A stretch of 64,000 nucleotides of DNA. It comes from Eretmocerus hayati (Eukaryota > Arthropoda > Insecta > Hymenoptera > Aphelinidae). The stretch is from positions 14,934,727-14,998,726 of the forward strand of contig CM056743.1 of NCBI GenBank assembly GCA_029851415.1, read 5' to 3'. This document shows, piece by piece, positions 60,283 through 64,000 of this stretch (position 1 is the stretch's first letter; each line of letters opens with the position of its first letter). The translations under genes and the position numbers were made by a program. The notes under the pieces were generated by a model. That model was not told the origin of the DNA. It made no database searches and saw only the letters and a program-made list of their open reading frames with translations.

Positions 60283-60830
60283 TTAACACGTTCGATGCGA
60301 CGGGTCCCACGGGTGGGACCCGTTTCTGCTCGGGCTCTAGCGTGCACCAAACAACGTAGACACATCCAATGGCTTCTGTAGCGGTTTTTACTCACTATAT
60401 ACGATGCCGAGAACATATGTGCACGTCAGTTTCAGTATCGGACTTGATTTGTTCGAACTACGCCATAAAAACTCAATTATCGTGGAAACGGCGATGAATA
60501 ACACAAAAATAGCAAGTAAATTGTGAATATATCAAGTCCGTTTGAATATTTCACAACGTATCTTAGCTTATTCGAAAGCTCACGTCAAAAGCTACAAAAT
60601 GAGCCCAAGTACGCGTAATTTGAGCGAGATAGAGCCAAGTTATTAGACATTTAGACGCAAAATAACCACGGTGCCCTTGAATGCAATTTAAATGAAATAT
60701 TCCGTTACCAACGGGATTATTTTGGTTTCCGTTTCCGGATATCTTGAAGAATACATTCCTAAAAGAATTAAAATCTTTCGCCGAGCCGTTTTGAAGGAAT
60801 GTCATTTGGAACATTTTTTGGAACTCTTAT
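60283..60830. mobile_element. TTAA-family element, right end truncated
   Basis: It starts TTAACACGTTCGATGCGACG, then the palindrome GGGTCCCACGGGTGGGACCC. CATCCAATGGCTTCTGTAGC and AGCTACAAAATGAGCCCAAG match the family. It inserted into the foldback at a TTAA. The far end is not recognisable. Confidence 0.65.
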
Positions 60831-61181
60831 TTCCTCAATGATAATAAATGTTCTCCAAACCTAAGATTCCTTGGTCAAATGATGATCTAGATGAAAAATG
60901 ATGATTTAGGAGGATGATTCGAGTAATTATGACAATGAGAATAGTTACGAGAGATTAAATCTCCAAAACTGCTGATTGTGGGGAGTCCTTTTGGGGGAAA
61001 AATTATGAAGCAGAGTCCAGATCTCAAATTGGGATTCCCATCCACATTTTATTCAAAACTACTCAAGTTGGGGCCAATATAGATGCACATTGTACAAGAT
61101 AAATGAGGAGACATGATAAGAAGTCACTGTGAGCCTGTAATACAGAATGATTCCATCTTTTTCCAAAGACTTATGAATTCT
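60831..61181. other. Downstream flank of the transposase gene
   Basis: Presumed 3' UTR or transposon terminal sequence; no inverted end could be paired because the other flank is outside the window. Confidence 0.4.
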
Positions 61182-63960
61182 TCAAATGTGGGAGGCATTG
61201 TATGAGCACACTGCACGTAGAAGTTTCTCGGGATATTTCTCGTTCGAATCGTTAACTTTATACTTCTCCCAGAGGGAATTGAAGTCGGAGTGAACAGACT
61301 CAACTGCTTGCTCACTGTAGAAGCCCAATCCTCTTTTTTTCGATTCGCAGAACTGTTCGACGTGAAAAAATACTGCGTGTACCTTTGGAGTCACACTGAT
61401 TCCTAAGTTCATATAGCTTTGACGAAACTTGGCGATGAAAAGCTTGTAATCGGGATCCAGAACCTCTCCAAAACACGAGTTTACAACATCCCGGAAGTCA
61501 GAGAAGGATGTTTGATATTTTTCCAGTCTTGAATTTGGTTGAACACATAGTAAATCGGAATTCTCCAAAAGTTTTTTACACGAGTTCCCTTTGAAAGCTG
61601 GGCTACCATGTGTCATCTCTCGTTCAACGTTGCATTTTTTCATCCAAGCTGTAGATTCACTCTCAAACTCTCGGTACATATGGAAGAATATGGTATTTAC
61701 CACTCCTAGCATGAAGTGCAGTTGAGGTGGTGGTATTAGTTGCAGGAATGTCTCGTCCGGATCGCTCTTGAATAGTGGTCTGTTCACGCAATTCATGAAA
61801 TTTTTCGCATCATTCTTCACTGATCCAGCTGCAACCCACTTCTCGTAGTAAGTCAGATTCTTTTGGACCGTTCTGAGTTCACCGCAGGTGTTGAGATCAT
61901 CTTTATTCACAAAACACCAGATGCATGGGTGGGTGCAGCTCTGCGGCATAATACCGGATATGATGCTAGCTAATTTCAGATCGGTAGCTATAGTTCCTTC
62001 AAGCTCTTCGAGATCCAGGGCATTCATTAATGTAGAAACATTGTTATAATTTTCCTGAATCTTAGGAGCTACTGCCAACAGGAATATCTTTTTGACTGCA
62101 GAATCTTTGAACTGTTTGAATGCAATACCGTCAGAAAATTTCCGACGTTCTGAGCCGGTAATTTCTGCTGTCGATGTTTCCGACTGAATTGAGAGGCAAA
62201 TTTTGAAAAATCCTCCTCCACCGTCCAAGCCCTTCTTGATAAGATACTCTCCAGTGCGCCTTTTCTCTTTTATGAACGCTATGAAATCACTTATACCAAT
62301 ACAATGGATCACAACTCTATGCACTTCGGAGATCTCTTTTCCATTAATCTTCAAGAACTCAAACTCTCCGTGGCTGAAAAAATCGTCGAGTAGGTGAGAT
62401 TTCTCCATAAGCTTAATCGTCGAGCCTGATTCGATAAATTTTCTATCTTGTGTGGCTGTCCGTAAAAATGAGGCGATCCCATGCGTCTGGCGAGAGCTTA
62501 GATTCATGCTTATCTGCAGTTTTGAAAGATCCTCTGCAGATACTGAGCGTTTACACGCGGTCTTTTTACTTATGGACCCTTTGCAGGATTTTCTGATGAA
62601 ATGGAGTGGCTTGCCTCGTGATTGTCGGATGACGAGTGTCTCCTGTGACTCTGGACATTCTTCTACTGCAGTCCTATTTTTTATGAATTTGGACACTACT
62701 TGATCTTGTACTCTTTGGGGACAACTTTCCAAATAAGTTGAAAGATTATCAACTTGAGACTGCACATTGCAGATATGAGATACTCCTTTGGATACCGGAG
62801 TGAGACATTTGCGGCAGGGGTTTTTCAATGTGCTTGGAGCTGGATTTCCTGTAATATAATTCACGACATGAATGAATTCCACTCGGGAACTTTGTCAAAT
62901 TCAATGAAACTTGAAGATTTCATACAAAACCGCGTCACATTCCGAATTTATGCAATTTTTTTGGAAATGATGTTAAGCACGTGGAATTTCCGATAAAAAC
63001 TTCTCACAAGGCCCCTACGCTCGACGAAAAACGTCACGTAATGGATCGGGATTCCCCAGTGCGAGAGTGAAAAGAGAAGCTTTTTTGGTACGAGATACAT
63101 AAATATTTTACGTTGTTCTACGGAAATTCGAGTACACTATGGTTTAATTTCAATGATGAATGGAAAAATAGTTGATGGTTATTGTAATAATGGGAATTTG
63201 AGCCCACTGAAGAGTTATGACATTTTGATATCAGTTTTCTGCAACATTTATGAATCGAGAGAAGATCATTGAGTTTCATGCGTGACTCCGCGCAAAGCAA
63301 AATAGCCTAGTACAATTTGTCGTCCAAATATTGAAGAAGCGCGAGCGCAATCTGTGCGTATTTCCACTTTGATAGGTAACCCGATAATCAAGAGATATAT
63401 TGATGTAGGGTAGCGAGGGTAGAGTTGCGAGACGTCAAAATCATCGTGATGGAAAGGCTGATTACTAGTGCGTGACTCGGGCTGTACGTAAAAAAATTTT
63501 CGGAAGCCACAAGTTCACGATGTTGGGACGTCGATATGAGAAACCTATTCGTAAAATCCATGGAATTTTGGAACAATGCCATTTGACAGGGTTTCAAGTA
63601 CTCACCTGCTGATTTAGATGTAGTTTGTTGCTGTGAATTGAGAGTTTTTCGTGCAACATCACAGATTTCACAATCACACCTCGAATTCTCGGTTGACTCG
63701 GAAACTATCATATCCACGACTCTGGGTGAATTCAAAATATTCATCGTCTCTTTGCCAGATTTAACTCGACTCACGTGCACCTTACACGTACCACACAAAG
63801 CACTTGGTGAACTTTTGCTTTCTCGATAATGATTGAAAATTGTCTCCAGATCTATTTTCAGTTGATTTTTGATGGGAACCATCATTTTCTTTTTTCGAAA
63901 ACATAACAGACAGACTTTGGATCTATTCTCCTCGTGAGAAAATGCATGGTCCTTCGTCAT
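61182..63960 (-). CDS. DDE transposase, RAG1/Transib- or Chapaev-like, spliced and intact
   Basis: Exon 1 is 63960-63606 and exon 2 is 62848-61182; the 757-bp intron has GTGAGT and TTACAG borders and phase 1. This gives 673 aa without interruption. The start is ATG 63960. Zinc motifs: C17/C20 with C56/C59; CDCEIC at 95-100; then CxxC (130, 133) with HxC (143, 145) across the exon junction. Proposed catalytic residues are D327 (GLDGGGGFF), D408 (ATDLKLA) and E631 or E635 (SEQAVES). CIWC (427-430) and H609/H614 (VHAVFFHV) would bind zinc, an order resembling the RAG1 core. Homologous proteins are scattered in cnidarians and arthropods. It could be an active transposon gene or a domesticated one; terminal repeats could not be tested at the window edge. 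Confidence 0.72.
62849..63605 (-). other. Intron of the transposase gene
   Basis: The donor AGCAG|GTGAGT and acceptor ATTACAG|GAAAT keep frame (phase 1). No feature inside. Confidence 0.7.
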
Positions 63961-64000
63961 CACGATTGTGAAATCCGCATACAGTCAACGTAGCAATGAA

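Overview
This is eukaryotic nuclear DNA: AT-rich, with spliced genes that have short GT-AG introns, long intergenic stretches and many transposon relics. Both host genes match animal families. Their intron structure, the arthropod-style initiators and the transposon mix suggest an insect. A hymenopteran is possible, but the sequence does not settle the order.

Host genes. Positions 1-1742 hold the 3' part of IFT57, an intraflagellar transport component; the gene starts before the window. Positions 8217-15220 hold a complete nine-exon scavenger receptor class B (CD36 family) gene. Its long first intron carries a 945-bp inverted-repeat element. Possible non-coding first exons lie at 2391-2645 and, separately, around 52717-53248. 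No other host gene can be supported.

Repeat-rich middle. Positions 17549-35700 and 45900-60830 are dominated by non-autonomous DNA transposons and foldback structures. They include a 4.4-kb nested foldback and a TTAA-flanked family with GGGTCCCACC palindromes. Four same-direction copies of a roughly 0.8-kb inverted-repeat family lie within 6 kb. There is also a pogo/Tigger-like MITE, a hAT-like MITE with a perfect 8-bp target duplication, another TTAA element, and several minisatellites (GGGT-rich, palindromic 23-bp, GCTGGG-rich).

Main discovery. Positions 35728-45504 form one 9,777-bp mobile element. It is flanked by a perfect 6-bp target duplication (CTTATG), starts 5'-AGTAGCC and ends GGCTACT-3'. 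Each inverted terminal repeat is about 3.7 kb. Each arm contains subterminal repeats, telomere-like GGGTTA repeats, a 117-bp tandem array (39 codons per unit) and a 31-bp array built on the 14-bp palindrome ATACCGCGCGGTAT. The 2.4-kb core carries two compact TATA-driven units: a frameshifted gene of an insect-expanded uncharacterised family (coiled coil plus what I believe is DUF8207), and an intact 393-aa FLYWCH zinc-finger protein. The 6-bp duplication and AG...CT termini recall Polinton/Maverick elements, but no polymerase, integrase or capsid gene is present. It is best read as a non-autonomous, virus-like linear element of an apparently undescribed type.

Right end. Positions 61182-63960, minus strand, encode a spliced, intact-looking 673-aa DDE transposase. 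It has N-terminal zinc-binding motifs and a RAG1/Transib- or Chapaev-like catalytic layout.
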